Source of the DNA: Phoebastria nigripes
Taxonomy: Eukaryota; Chordata; Aves; Procellariiformes; Diomedeidae
DNA: 64,000 bases
Reading direction: 5' to 3'
Assembly: GCA_035582835.1 (NCBI GenBank)
Contig: JAYKAV010002761.1
Location: 860,674-924,673 of the forward strand
Notes under the pieces: generated by a model
Databases searched by the model: none
Told to the model about the DNA's origin: nothing
The model's input: only the letters and a program-made list of their open reading frames with translations
Program-made: the position numbers and the translations under genes
Part shown: positions 12,701 through 22,943 of the stretch, piece by piece
Numbering within the stretch: position 1 is the first letter of the stretch
How the letters are laid out: each line of letters begins with the position of its first letter

Positions 12701-15537
12701 ATCTGGCTTCCCCAAGTGAAAAATTGCCTTTGCCTACACAAGATGTACAAAAATGCGGACCAGATAATCTTGGTGAGCGCTCCTGTTTGACACCTGGTGG
12801 CAGCAAACCACAAAAGGTAACTTTAAAAAAATTTATCTGGGTATGAAAGCCGTGGGGAAAACTAATCCATTCACTAAATGTATTCACCTTGCCAAGTAAG
12901 TTTGAGGACATATCATTCTTTATATCTCTCAGCAATACAGTGAAGATAAGATCATAACTACTGAATCGCTAAAACATGACAGAGGCCTTGACCATGCTAG
13001 CAATCTGCAAATTGTTCCTGTGATATAATTTGTGACTTCATAGGGAAACCCATTGAGAAATGTAAATTAAATACAGGTATATTTTCAATTTCTTATAATG
13101 GATATTAAAGTGCAGATATTCCTTATGCTGTGGTTTCTTAGGTTTCAGAAAAAGTAAACAGCAAAAGAATTAACATCTGGGAGTCTGAGTTGAGGCTTAA
13201 AGTTTTCTGCTAACAACTTTTCTTGGAATTCCAGATTCAAGATGCTATAAAATAACTACAGATATTTGAGAGGCTGTTAAACATGTAAATAGGGAACATG
13301 TAGATGGTAAAGAAGCTAGACTTTAATGTTAGTGTTTACCAGATTTTAAGGTTATCAAAACAAATAAATACTACAGAGTTAGGTTTTGAAGGCTGATTTT
13401 TATTAAAAAAAGTTTAGTAACTGAAGTTTACATTAACTTTGCAAGTGTTTTCAGTAATACGACACACTGCTGAATGTTTCACAGTACATCAGAATAAGGC
13501 GTTCTTTCTAAGCTGATGCAAATGCTTTGCAGATTATAGAAAAATGTTCCAGCTTTAGGACAGAAATAAACCTTTTATTGTCTGAAATCTCCTCCAAAGT
13601 TTTTAACCATGCTATCTCAAGCTGAACAATAAGAGAATAGTTATTATATATTGATACTTCTTTACATGAGGGCTACATAGAAATATGCAAGTGGATAAAA
13701 ATTCTTCCAGTTTGCCAGGTTACACAAAAGCATTCTCTTGGCAATCAGTGGAGTCTGCTGCACAGCTGAAAGTGAAGCCATAAAGGAAGAGTACAACTTT
13801 TGGGTTTGTTGGTTNGTTTGTTTGTTTGTTTTTTTTAAATGCAGTTATTTTGTGTTAGCACATAAAGTATGTTGGCAAGATACCACAAGTAAGTAAAGGC
13901 AAGAGCCACATAGTTTCGTGGATGTATAGGTTTTGAGGCCAGAAAGCACCATTGGGAAGACGAGTCAGATCAAAGCCATAATTTGCTTTGAGCTATAGCA
14001 ATAGGAAATCTGTATTTTGAAGTGAGAGTGAATCCACTGAATTTGTGTATGTTGTTTCAAGGGTTAATTACCCTACTTGCCAAAATTTGCTGCTTCTTAC
14101 AGACGTTGCCTGGAGGTCTGTGTTTTATTACTGTTTCATTAAGTGATGCCAATAAATTTTATTTACACTCATTTATGTATGTTTTCCTGTAACTTTAGAA
14201 ACAAATGGAGGGTCTTGCTTGTAAAGAAACTCAGTAGCGCAAAAAAGAAGGGAAGCCTTGGCAGCAGAAAGTTGCGTAGTAATCACCTGCCAGCATGGNG
14301 TAAGCTTGTTGTAGGCTCTCGCTGACCATAGTCAAGGTTACAGCAAATAACAAGTAATCAGTAATAAATTGTTTTTTAACTTAAGTGGGGGAGGGATTTC
14401 CCAAACAGTCCTCCTGTTTGCCTAAGCTTGTATTGTCTAGGTCTAAGGACAGGCTACTCCTTACCTTCAACTATATAGGAGAAATTAAGATTTCAGGGTT
14501 GTTTTTTCCCCCAAGTGTAAATATGCAGAAGTCATCAGTTCCAGGAATTTCTGTCCTTCTCTCTTGGATATTGCTGGATATATGTGTTTGTTTTATTTCA
14601 AGATGACATACATCTGGGAATTTCTGGAGGAATTGTTCATAATATCATTTCATCGTTTGTTGAAACCATCAAAACGTGTTGTTTTATGCTTTATATTAAT
14701 ACAGTAAATGGTGTGTCTTATTTTAAAAGTGAAATAAGCCTTGTTTCCTTCTCTTTGACAGGTACTTATGTACTTCATTTCAGACACCCAGTTTCAAACT
14801 GTTGCAAATTTCTCAAGGTGTTTAAAATGTGCCCTGTTATTTTCATATGCAAATTTATTCACTTTCCTATGTGAATTTAATGTAAAATTTAAATTGTGTG
14901 CTTTGACTGCACATCAGTTAAAATGCAAAAGCACTGGTTTCTGTCCAGATGTCAGCAAAAAAAGTGACAACTATGTTTTTTATGTTTGCAGAATACGTAC
15001 AGGAAAAATGAAATACAGATCTCAGTACACAATACCTGGTACCTTAGTAAACAGATTAAGAGTACTGTCTGTTCCTGGTTTAGCTTTTTTCTGCTCCTAG
15101 CAAATAGCTTGCCAGCTGTGTATCAGATATTCCATCTTACTCCACACCATAATGATTGATATCAAGTCTCACTGTATTGTATATTTAAAGTGATAAATGT
15201 CTTCAAAATATTTGTTTCTGTTTTCAATATTTTTGCAAATTCCCAATATTTAGTCTTCTGCAGTGAGTCTTTTGACCTACTGCAGAAAGCTAATATGGTT
15301 TTCCATTACATTTTGTTTGTGTTACAGGTAAATGATGAACAGCAGTCCCAAGCAGTTGCAGCTTTTCCACCAACGAAATCTACTTCAAGGTCACCACTTT
15401 GCCCGTATAAGCAATCCACAAAAACAGTCTCTGATAATACTAGGGAGAGTCGTATGATGCACAAAGCCAAAAATTCTCTAAATGAACAAGGACTACCTGA
15501 GCAAGATGAGCAAAAAGAAAATTGCAAGGTGCAGTAA
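1..15537 (+). CDS. CENPF: CENPF (centromere protein F), 3' part of the gene, nine visible exons
   Basis: CENP-F is a very long coiled-coil protein of the outer kinetochore and nuclear envelope that binds microtubules, the NDE1/NDEL1-dynein system and BUB1 in mitosis. The exons 1-783, 2385-4685, 5239-5391, 6484-6660, 7412-7573, 9242-9428, 10141-about 10632 (or 10581), 12623-12816 and 15328-15537 join in phase and encode about 1535-1552 residues. Almost all of this is heptad-rich, Glu/Lys/Leu-rich coiled coil. It is followed by a basic nuclear-localisation region, a short conserved block starting GFADIPTGK, and a terminal CKVQ farnesylation box. All three match the human CENP-F C-terminus as I remember it. 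The reading frame is open from base 1, so the 5' exons and promoter lie outside the window. The four single N bases inside exons leave single residues unknown. Identification is very secure; exact borders are secure except at the end of the seventh exon. Confidence 0.96.
784..2384 (+). other. CENPF intron
   Basis: GTAAGT donor at 784 and a pyrimidine-rich tract ending CTTGCAG at 2384. The interior is unique AT-rich sequence with no recognisable exon or repeat. The open frames on the minus strand (for example 1273-1503 and 1579-1818) show no known protein character. Confidence 0.8.
2385..4685 (+). CDS. CENPF: CENPF large central exon
   Basis: A 2301-base exon (767 residues), phase 0 on both sides, entered after CTTGCAG and left at GTAATA (4686). 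The first 110 residues or so are polar and low in heptads; the rest is continuous coiled coil. Residues from about 470 onward (GELAARLSS, then LERELEMSEKN, then KQERILELESS, then YKDLEKELES) line up with the C-terminal repeat region of human CENP-F, which is linked to NDE1/NDEL1 binding and kinetochore targeting. Human has two tandem copies of this roughly 180-residue unit; here only one is seen, at about 3700-4260. Single N bases at 3646, 3812 and 4489 leave residues undefined. The many antisense open frames here are shadows of this exon. Confidence 0.95.
4686..5238 (+). other. CENPF intron
   Basis: Short intron with donor GTAATA at 4686 and acceptor TTTCAG ending at 5238. The minus-strand open frame across it (4799-5197) resembles no known protein and is judged to be chance. 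No repeats seen. Confidence 0.75.
5239..5391 (+). CDS. CENPF: CENPF coiled-coil exon (51 codons)
   Basis: Acceptor AATTTCAG at 5238, donor GTTAGT at 5392, phase 0 to phase 0. The product begins VNELTESHTALQAKLSD and ends IQEHSEKNK. It has regular heptads and corresponds to the human segment VNKMTAKETELQ... that follows the YKNLENELE stretch. It was not evident as a long open frame because it is only 153 bases long. Confidence 0.9.
5392..6483 (+). other. CENPF intron
   Basis: Donor GTTAGT at 5392, acceptor TTTACAG ending at 6483. Unique AT-rich sequence; no recognisable repeat or exon. Confidence 0.75.
6484..6660 (+). CDS. CENPF: CENPF coiled-coil exon (59 codons)
   Basis: Acceptor TTTACAG at 6483 and donor GTAAAT at 6661, phase 0 on both sides. 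The product (IQLQLTMSEKNELTKSLEM ... KDRLLQAEKEHQDA) corresponds to human LKELTLENSELKKSLDCM ... YQLRLHEAEKKHQAL. One N at 6641 leaves a residue unknown. The continuing open frame into the intron ends by 6705. Confidence 0.9.
6661..7411 (+). other. CENPF intron
   Basis: Donor GTAAAT at 6661, acceptor TTTCTCTAG ending at 7411. Unique sequence; minus-strand frames here are chance openings. Confidence 0.75.
7412..7573 (+). CDS. CENPF: CENPF coiled-coil exon (54 codons)
   Basis: Acceptor TTTCTCTAG at 7411 and donor GTAAGA at 7574, phase 0 to 0. The product contains SSQKLEIEHLKSNEEELNNS, which closely matches human SSQKLEIDLLKSSKEELNNS. This is one of the best conserved parts of the protein and makes the CENPF call firm. 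Confidence 0.93.
7574..9241 (+). other. CENPF intron with long poly-T tract
   Basis: Donor GTAAGA at 7574, acceptor TTTTGTAG ending at 9241. It contains a 47-base T tract at 8224-8270. The remainder is unique sequence without recognisable repeat or exon. Confidence 0.75.
8224..8270. repeat. poly-T homopolymer tract
   Basis: Forty-seven bases of T broken only by one N at 8249. It could be the A-tail of a minus-strand retroposed sequence, but nothing recognisable is attached to it. The length is probably unreliable in the assembly. Confidence 0.9.
9242..9428 (+). CDS. CENPF: CENPF coiled-coil exon (phase 0 to 1)
   Basis: Acceptor TTTTGTAG ending at 9241; donor GTAACT at 9429 after GAA G. The product (ADNINIIAQLKKENEFAHSK ... 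KSCKQMEQEKEMLQK) corresponds to human MDNLKYVNQLKKENERAQGK ... KSCKQLEEEKEILQK. The phase-1 end fits the next exon, which starts with two bases completing a Gly codon. Confidence 0.93.
9429..10140 (+). other. CENPF intron
   Basis: Donor GTAACT at 9429, acceptor GAAAG ending at 10140. The acceptor has a weak pyrimidine tract, but protein continuity on both sides supports it. No repeats noted. Confidence 0.7.
10141..10632 (+). CDS. CENPF: CENPF exon with nuclear localisation region; 3' border uncertain
   Basis: Enters in phase 1 (Gly split with the previous exon). A final coiled-coil block (KLKLEELQESTEVKTREANE, NLEKYCSLI, EMLKTQVSLLSAQ) matches human ETLEEKTKEADEYLDKYCSLL and AKEMLETQVAHL. 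It is followed by a Ser/Thr-rich linker with two basic clusters, KRQR at 10452 and KKKRK at 10524-10538. These are a bipartite-type nuclear localisation signal at the same place as in human. The next exon needs a phase-1 donor. The GTGAGC at 10582 fits in phase but would remove GEPDGLPEVV (10581-10610), which matches human EPEGLPEVV. A GC donor (AAAG then GCAAAC at 10633) would keep it but inserts VFIVFYK. The border is open between 10581 and 10632. Confidence 0.8.
10633..12622 (+). other. CENPF intron containing a CR1-derived GC-rich segment
   Basis: It ends with TTTTTCAG at 12622. It contains a GC-rich segment at 11235-11560 that resembles the 5' region of CR1 elements (listed separately). 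The rest is unique AT-rich sequence. The 109-codon minus-strand frame at 11231-11560 is Pro/Ser-rich and lies wholly in this segment, so it is not taken as a gene. Confidence 0.7.
11235..11560 (+). mobile_element. Diverged CR1 (LINE) 5'-region fragment
   Basis: The stretch containing CATGCTGGACATAGTCAGG and CCAGCTGGCTCCAAAGGAC, then AAAATCGAACCAGAGGTG, TCTCTGAAAACGTGAGTAAG and AAGGGCAG, follows in order the 5' promoter-type region of avian CR1 copies as I remember it. GC content is much higher than in the surrounding intron. Similarity is clearest to about 11420 and fades afterwards. It is strongly diverged and has no coding capacity. The assignment is by memory of repeat sequences, not by a library search. 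Confidence 0.5.
12623..12816 (+). CDS. CENPF: CENPF conserved GFADIPTGK exon
   Basis: Acceptor TTTTTCAG at 12622, donor GTAACT at 12817; two bases complete a Gly codon and the exon ends in phase 0. The product starts GFADIPTGKVSPYILCRTT, matching human GFADIPTGKTSPYILRRTT. It continues with LRTSPHLASPSEKLPLP (human TRTSPRLAAQKLALSP) and ends GGSKPQK (human GGSRSQK). This basic, proline-rich tail belongs to the C-terminal microtubule-binding region. Note the Cys replacing the first Arg of the human RRTT run. Confidence 0.95.
12817..15327 (+). other. last CENPF intron
   Basis: Donor GTAACT at 12817 and acceptor GTTACAG ending at 15327. Contains a short TTTG microsatellite at 13803-13836. Several plus-strand frames near 14.1-15.1 kb are chance openings in AT-rich DNA; none has the splice context or protein character of an exon. 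Confidence 0.7.
13803..13836. repeat. (TTTG)n microsatellite
   Basis: About six GTTT/TTTG units with one N, ending in a run of eight T bases. Confidence 0.8.
15328..15537 (+). CDS. CENPF: CENPF last coding exon
   Basis: Acceptor GTTACAG ending at 15327, phase 0, stop TAA at 15535-15537. It encodes 69 residues, a polar basic tail rich in Ser, Lys and Gln (VNDEQQSQAVAAFPPTKST ... EQKENCKVQ). The body of this tail is poorly conserved against human, but the last four residues are identical. It was chosen as the last exon because the frame is continuous with 12816 and the stop follows the conserved box directly. Confidence 0.95.
   Translation, partial: VNDEQQSQAVAAFPPTKSTSRSPLCPYKQSTKTVSDNTRESRMMHKAKNSLNEQGLPEQDEQKENCKVQ
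15523..15534 (+). other. CENPF: C-terminal CAAX farnesylation box of CENP-F (CKVQ)
   Basis: The codons TGC AAG GTG CAG directly precede the stop. CKVQ is the known farnesyl acceptor of human CENP-F, needed for nuclear-envelope and kinetochore localisation. The terminal Gln is the residue type that favours farnesyltransferase over geranylgeranyltransferase. Confidence 0.95.
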
Positions 15538-15593
15538 ATCTGTGTGGACTTAATCACAACTCAGAATAACTGACGATCAAAAACCAGTTTGTG

Positions 15594-15599
15594 GAAATA
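15594..15599 (+). terminator. candidate CENPF polyadenylation signal
   Basis: AATAAA 57 bases after the stop. This would make a very short 3' UTR. Further AATAAA copies occur downstream (for example near 16063), so the real end is not decided by sequence alone. Confidence 0.35.
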
Positions 15600-16010
15600 A
15601 ATATCAGAACTATATGGAGCATTATATCCAATAATTAATGATATATAGGTTCTGCAGAGCTTGTTCTTGAATATTTACTAATACCAATAGACACTCAAAC
15701 TCGTGGAATGATAATGGAGTAACAGATATAATTGATCTTCTGTACAATTTTCTGTAAATAATTCTCCATTAATCTGTTAAAAAATTAAACCATGGAAAAA
15801 GTGGACTACATGTTGCCATGTAGTTCATTATTGCCATTTTTTCTGTGTACCAAAGGTTGATTTACAAATGGAAACTAAACTCACCTAAGTATCTCTAAAA
15901 ATACTATGTTCCAGGACAAAATGAGGCAAACACTATTGTATGATTCAAAATGAAGCAGTGACTTTATTTTTAAGTGCAAAATCAAATATAAAACCAGATA
16001 TAAGCTGTAT

Positions 16011-16537
16011 CTAGTGCACAGGTCCGGTGCACTGTGTCTTGGTATCCCTTCTTCCGGATGGAATAAAATAACATTGTGCAAGCGAGGATGAGACCTGATC
16101 CGAACAAACCAAGAGAGGACTGTCTGTTTTCCCTGAAACTAAGCATCTGCCAATCCATCTCTTTGTACTTCCCAGTATGCGCTGGCTTTGACCATAGCCA
16201 AAGGTCTTACCAATGTTAGTCTTCACCTCTGCAAAATGGCCCTTGGCCAGCCAGTAATCCTCAGCAAGCTGGGAGTGGGCACTATGTACCTGGCCAGGAA
16301 GGACACCATAATGACAAACTGTGCTTGCTCTACCAATAATGTCTGTCTGCTGATTCTCTTCACCCTGACAATGCTTGGCCTCAAATGTGTCACTTTACAT
16401 GAAAATCGTTGCAGGCTTGTACCTGATGTAATGAGAGTGGATGTGTTGGAGAAATGGTCAGGTGTCAAGAAGTATCTGCATAGAATGCCTTGAGTTAGCC
16501 TCTTTTGATTCAAGAAAAATCCTATTTGAGATCCCAA
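16011..16537. other. overlapping unidentified open frames on both strands
   Basis: A 101-codon plus frame (16188-16493) overlaps a 104-codon minus frame (16223-16537) and a 71-codon minus frame (16011-16226). Base composition is more GC-balanced than in the flanks, so the block looks like old exonic or retroposed sequence. I do not recognise the product in any frame. A decayed retrocopy or repeat is possible; so is chance. Confidence 0.2.
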
Positions 16538-18458
16538 AAGAAGTTAACTCACCTGGAAATAGCATTTAAGATTCTGGTATCATCAATATAAGAAAATAAC
16601 TCCATCTAGTTCATGGTAGTGTACTTGAATTTAGGATGATTCGTTACAAATAAGCGCACTACAATAAGCTTGTACCTGTGGATTTCAAAGGTCTAATTGG
16701 GCTCGCTCAGTAGTGCAGGGCAATTCCGTGCAAGAGAAAAGGGTGACATCAAACTAAATCAGTCATTATCCAACTGAACAGAAATTACTTTCCAATAATT
16801 CATATTGCTTATGCTTGCCTACCCAGGCTAGGTATTAGGAAAATTAAGCTCCTTTACATCATGAGCAGCAGTGCCCTAAGACTCCAGGTTGCACAGCAGA
16901 GAGGCATTTTCGTGTTGTTATTCTTCTACGAGAAAGATGTTTCTCCTTTCCACAAAAGTGGGTAATGATGTTTTCTACTCCTTGACAAAGATTCCTTAAC
17001 TTAAAATAAAAGACAATACTTTTGTTCCAAGTTGAACTTTCGAAGTATAGCAAGTGCTTCTCTAATGACACAAAGGTAAGATTCTACTTGAAGTTGAGTT
17101 TTAGTTTTACACTCTAAGCAGAGTGTTTTTCTCTATTTACATATACATACACACCATTATTCTGCCTTGCGTACAGCCTTGTCCATTAGAACGCAGTTTA
17201 TGAGAACAAATAATCTACTCATCAGTCTAACTGAAAGACCTTTAAAGAAATTCAGCATTTGTCTCAAATAAGTCTAACAGAGTAACACAAACCAAAATAT
17301 TCAATATAGTTCAAATGAACAAAAACATTATATACAAGCTATTCTTCAGTAACTAGATACACCTATGGTTGGGGATGGATCAGTCGATCTTGTGGCTTTT
17401 TCTTAAACATCTCTAGTTGTTTGTTAACTCAAATATTGGGTAATTAAAACAATCTTTGTGGCACTATGCCTAGAGGCATCTTCCAGGGAGACTGAAAGAG
17501 GCCCATCTTAAAGGATGTATTTTGATTGCCTCATCTTCTGTCAGTATACCAACAAAGCTGCTCATAAAAGTTAAATTATTTCAGATAAGGTTTTGTATCT
17601 TCAAATTATTTAGGGAACATGTGTGGAATTGTAGCAATTTAAAAAAAATTAACTCTCTTGAGGTAGAAGCATGGGTGTGAAAACACATTGGTAGCGGACA
17701 ATAGAAAAAAAAAAAACCCAGAACTGGTGTGTTTTATTTATCCCAATCATTGTTTTTCTATTTTAATCTGATGCCTTGAAAAGTGTCCCACTTGGAAAAG
17801 AGTGTGGAAAAAACATCTATCTTTAGAAAGCTGTCTAATCTTAACCAGACAAATTTAAACAACTATGTTATAATGTAGTAAGTAAATATCATCACTAAAA
17901 GAAAGGATTGAGGCTTTAGTAATTACATATTTTCCAACTTGGCCATGCTTGTATTTTATAAGCCTTTAGATTTCGGTAAGTGTGAAATGTTTGCATTTTT
18001 GAAAGTTTAAAATGCCTATTATTTTTCAGTAACTAGTATGTATGGTAGTACTAGCTACTATCTTAGCTTTTTGGTATATGAGCTAATATAGGTTAAGATT
18101 TTCAAGACATCTTAAGTTACTTAGATTAATACCTAAATCACTTGAAAATGGGACTTAATATTCTACATCCTATTGCAAACTGATGTCACAATTCAGGTCA
18201 CAATTCATGTAGGGTTTTGAAAGCTGTATTGAAAATTTAATTTCTAACCTATCTGTAAATCAAGCATGCAGTAGGAAAAAGTCAAAATGCTTCATCAGAA
18301 TTCCTAGTAAGAGGATTGCATAGGACATGTTTTGTCAGTGTCAGCTATCCATAACGAATGAAAGGACACTTGTATCTGGTTTTCTGTTTTGATTGTGAAA
18401 GTCCCTGTAAAAATGCTGTCTTTGGTGCTCTGGTATTGTTCTTAGCGTGTTAACCTGA

Positions 18459-18490
18459 TTGTTGCCATAGTGATACTGTGTTACGTCACA
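18459..18490. promoter_or_regulatory. possible X-box-like and CRE-like site pair
   Basis: A GTTGCCATAG half-site resembling an RFX X-box lies about 12 bases before TTACGTCA, a CRE-type site with its CpG intact. Such pairs occur in enhancers, but single matches are common by chance. The target is unknown. Confidence 0.15.
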
Positions 18491-21400
18491 GGAAGATGCA
18501 TTAGCTGGATCTCTTCTTCATTTTCCTGTTTGCCCAGGGTTTACATTGTAATTGTTGTAAAATTAGTTTGCTGTCCTAACTAATTTTGAATGCTCTCTGA
18601 AATGCCCAAAGTTGTAGGTTAAAAGCATGTTGCAGGAATGCTGGTGTCCTTTTGCCGTGTGCCCTTACAGCTGATGGAAGGGTCTGGTTGGTTTGTGATG
18701 TTCAGCTCTTTCTTCAGGCTTTGAACTATTCTTCTCCTTTTTACCTAGTAGTGAAAGGAAAACATAAAAGGAGATTTGTTTGGCTGCTCCTCTTCCAGGA
18801 TTATTATTAAGGGCCAGTGTTTGAACTGATGTCTCATATGCCAGAATCTAAAATGCTCCCAGGTAGATCCTGCCCTGACTTCTTGCAGCCCACTCAGCTG
18901 CAGAGATCCTCAGGAGTTCCCCAATCCTTGAGCACAGGAACAGCACAGAAGTGGCAGGCCTGAGACAGCCCTGTGCTTCCCATGATATAGCCACAGTCTA
19001 ATCAACTACCGTTTGGGTAGAGTTTGTACAAAATTTTTTAAAATTAATCCTTAGTAGGAGAAATGCTCTTTATTGAACATGGGCCTGTGCTACTTTCTCA
19101 AGCATCAGCTTCCAGAAAATGCTCTGCATAGCATTGCGGTTCCACTCTTGGGCACAGCGCTGTTTGTTGGCTCACAGCCGGATCACTCGGAAGAGTCTGC
19201 CAGTCCAGTAACGACTGGTGGGAGGGAAGGATGGAGCTGAAAGAAGAAACATTCTCGCTATCCAGCTTACTAATTTTGTTGATGTGCCCTACAATTGATG
19301 CAGATTAATATACTTTAAATAGAGGAAGAAGAATATCAGCTGGAGCTGCGGTGAATCCAAATCTGTCTAGTCTTAGGCATGCGTATTGGACAGTAATCCC
19401 ATAGTACCGTAAAACCTTGAAGGCAACGACAGAGAAAAGTGTAACATGCATCTAATGGGGATTTTCTTTGTATTATACATTGCAAATGAGTTCCTTTTAG
19501 ACAGGGAAACGTAGCTGAACAACATAAACGCTCTGTACAGTAGGGAAAGTAGTGTCACTCTGTGGCCCAGGTGCCACCTCTGTNGTGAGAACAGAATTTG
19601 TCCCAGAACTGGTTTCAGCTGCCTGATCCTTGTTCCTGCTGTTTGATATTTCAGCTGTCTAACCCTTAAAATGACTCCTNCTCTCTCTGCTTTTGCCACC
19701 TTATCCTAAATAGCCACAAATTACAGTAAGACTGCCAGTAATTTTCTGTAGAAAACAGTAATTGAAACCAGCTGTTGGAACTTTTTAAAGATGTTGACAA
19801 CTGAATACATGGTGGACTACTGTGAAAGCAGATTGCAATAGCAGCATTCAAAAGCAATGTTGTGGATTTGCTTAAAATACGGACTAGTATATCTATAGTT
19901 CCAGTGACAGGAGATAGACGTATCTCCTCTGCTATATATATGTGTGTGTGCATATTCTCTGACACACTTATAGACACACCCAAGCACTTATTTCAGTGTA
20001 GAGTTCAGAAACTATATGGAACTTAGAAAAACAGGATGTAGCTATAAAATAGCTAAATCTGCTTAGCTTTTTGCATTGTTATATTTGTCTTCCTGGAAGC
20101 TTTTTTAACAGCAGACAAATCATGATCTCTATTCACAATTCAGCTGTTGAAATACTTAGGTGAATGCACTGATGATTGATGGGTGCACAGAAAAAATCAG
20201 CAGCTTTCTGTTAAATTAAACAGATGAAAGCTTAGTGAGAATCTGCTATCAGTACTGGATGGTGTTTCAGGGTTCCTTTATTTAGAAGGCCTGCTAAGTA
20301 CCACATGAAATACAGTGTAAATGCATCTGATATTGTGAAGGAAGATTGCCTTTTTCACTAAGTCTGTGTATCCACATCAGATTGCTGATCTTTCTTAGAG
20401 GCAAAACAGGGGGGTGGGAAATTATTAATTGTGGTTGGGGACTGCTTTGATCTTTTCACTATAGAGAAAGGGAAATGTTCTGTATTCTTTTGACCCCATG
20501 CCGAAAAATAATCTGTTTTCAGTCCTATTGTTGATTTTTAAATATATGTGTGGCTTTAGTTATTCTCTGGCGCTGAGTGATTGAAGAATTTAGTTTTCCT
20601 GAGGAGCATAGTTTGGATCCTTTTTAATTAACTTAGACTCAGATCATGGAGGCTAAAAGTAGTAACGGAGATGACTGATACTTCATCCTTTTGGATTTTT
20701 TTGTCAATTTCTTGCGAGCAATTACAAAAGGAAAGAATCTGGTTTGTGATTTCTAGATCTCCTACTTGCTTAACTCCTTGTTTAACTTGGTTAGCTGCTC
20801 TTTTACCTCTTTTTTATTTAAGTGCTTGGTGTCTGGCTCCTGATACTATCTTCAGATCAACAAATCTGCTGAGACAGGCTGTTACATGTGGAAGTATTGG
20901 TTTATATCAAAGAATCTAAATAACAATCTCTCATTAACTGCACATAACCTAAAATAGTGTTTTTAGTATGAAGGGGAAGGGTACCATATGATGGGTTTGT
21001 TCAGGTGTCTCAATCCCCATTGCTGGCTTCTTTGACACAGCACCATGCTGCCTGTGTCGTAAGCATCATTTTAATGTGCTAAAATGACGTGGGAAAAATG
21101 CAAGGTTAGTGAATCAACTGCAGGAAAGAGAATATAGCATTGAAAGTTCTGCCAGAGCTTCCAAAATGTAGATAGGCTCATGGGTAGAGTTCACACTGTG
21201 TTTGGCTACAGCTCAGAACTAAAAGGCGGGCAAACTAAAGTCTTGTCTTTGCTCTAATGCTGACACTGAAAAAACACACAGTCAACCTAACCTGTCGTAG
21301 GACTGATGCTGGAAGAGCCATATCCCATATCATGTGAACTGGTAAAGGGTTGCACAGGTCTAACGAAGGATGCTGTGGACAGAGAAAACTTTAATGAAGA

Positions 21401-22880
21401 TTTCTCCCCCGGTTGTTTCTTATTACATATCTCTTCACCAGCAGAGGAAAGTGTGGGATTACAGTCACTTTAAAGGCAAGTCTCCCGGTTTCAGCCACCA
21501 CAGTTGCTATTTCTGCATTGCTGCCTAGGGTACATTGTAAAAATGTCGATGGGAATGTAAGCAATTGCTGGCTTGCTGTAGCAGGCATGAGGATTCCACA
21601 AATTCGCATCGTCCCTGTGGTACACTGGAGAAACTTCTATAAATTCAGTAATGCAGCTATGATTATTCTTCTCCTTGCCTCTCAATTAACCAGTACTGCA
21701 CATATTGTTCCCTGTCAAATATCTTATTTTGTCAGATGCCAGAGAGCAGTGTTGTTCTCTTTTCAAATTGCTGGTTTGATTTCTGGCAGTACTTGATTGC
21801 TTTAAAATGTGCTTTCTACATCCATTTTCCTCAATACTTAATTAACTGGAGAAAAAGACTGAAATGAGGTTTCAGTTAAGTAGGTGTTTCACTTTTGTCC
21901 CCACTATCTCATTCATTTATTTCCTCTAGCTCACTCAAGTAGTCTCAGAGACTTTATCTTTCATTTGCAAGAAATTTTGCAGTCCAGATTATCTCTCTTA
22001 TAGCTAAATCCCGCTGGAAAATGCATCCCGTGCTGGGAAGAAGCACAGAGTCAAGACTGCAGAAGAGGTGGTGAAAAGCAATCCAATATCAAACCAAAAC
22101 TGCAGTGAGTGTAGGTAAGCAAAACATAGCTGGTCATTTGAGAAGACTGTTCAACTGGCCATGGCAAAAAGCCATGTGCCTGAAACGGTGCTGCATAACA
22201 GCAGGAGAGTTGAGTTAGTCAGGAGTCACAACACGTTACAGGAACATTCTTGTAACTTTGCAGCGAAGAGTTTAGTTTTAACATTGTAAATGCAGTTTCC
22301 ATCTACGCTAAGTACTACACAAAGGTAGAAGCAAGCACTGCTTTACAAGATTGCAGCTATTACAGCACTAGCAATGCTTGAGCAACATCTGGGGTACTTC
22401 CGTGCCTGTACAGGAATATCTTTAGGCATCTACAGTGCAGGTAACTGCTTGAAAGCACTTGGCTCTCACCTTTATCCCCCTTCCCTTGGCGTGACCTGTT
22501 CTGTCATAAGTGCCTGTGGGAAGATAAGAGCCTGCACGCAGTAAGCTATCATGGAGCAGCAGCTCCATGAAACACGTTGCATAAGGTAGCAGCAAATTTA
22601 CCTTTTCTTTGTAAGAATAATGTGGACCACTGCTACTAAATCATAGCCTGGGACTACATATAGTCTAAGGTTATGCCTACCATGTGCACAGGTTCCTCAG
22701 AGGTAAGACACTGGCTTGGAGTTCCAGAACTCATTGGAGCAAAACAGTCCTTCNCCCCCTCCCCCCCTGTCATGTCTTCCTGTGACCCATGTGTTTATCT
22801 ATTTCAGCCTTACAAAGAGCCAAGACCATTTGAGCTAAATACATCAGTGATCCAGTATAATCATAATGTGAGAAAGGAAA

Positions 22881-22943
22881 TAATATAATAATATCATAAT
22901 AATAAATAATATTATTATTATTTTAAAATTATTATTATTATAT
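22881..22943. repeat. (TAA/TTA)n AT-rich microsatellite
   Basis: TAATA-type units followed by ATTATT-type units, so the two halves are complementary and could fold into a hairpin. Typical simple repeat. Confidence 0.85.
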
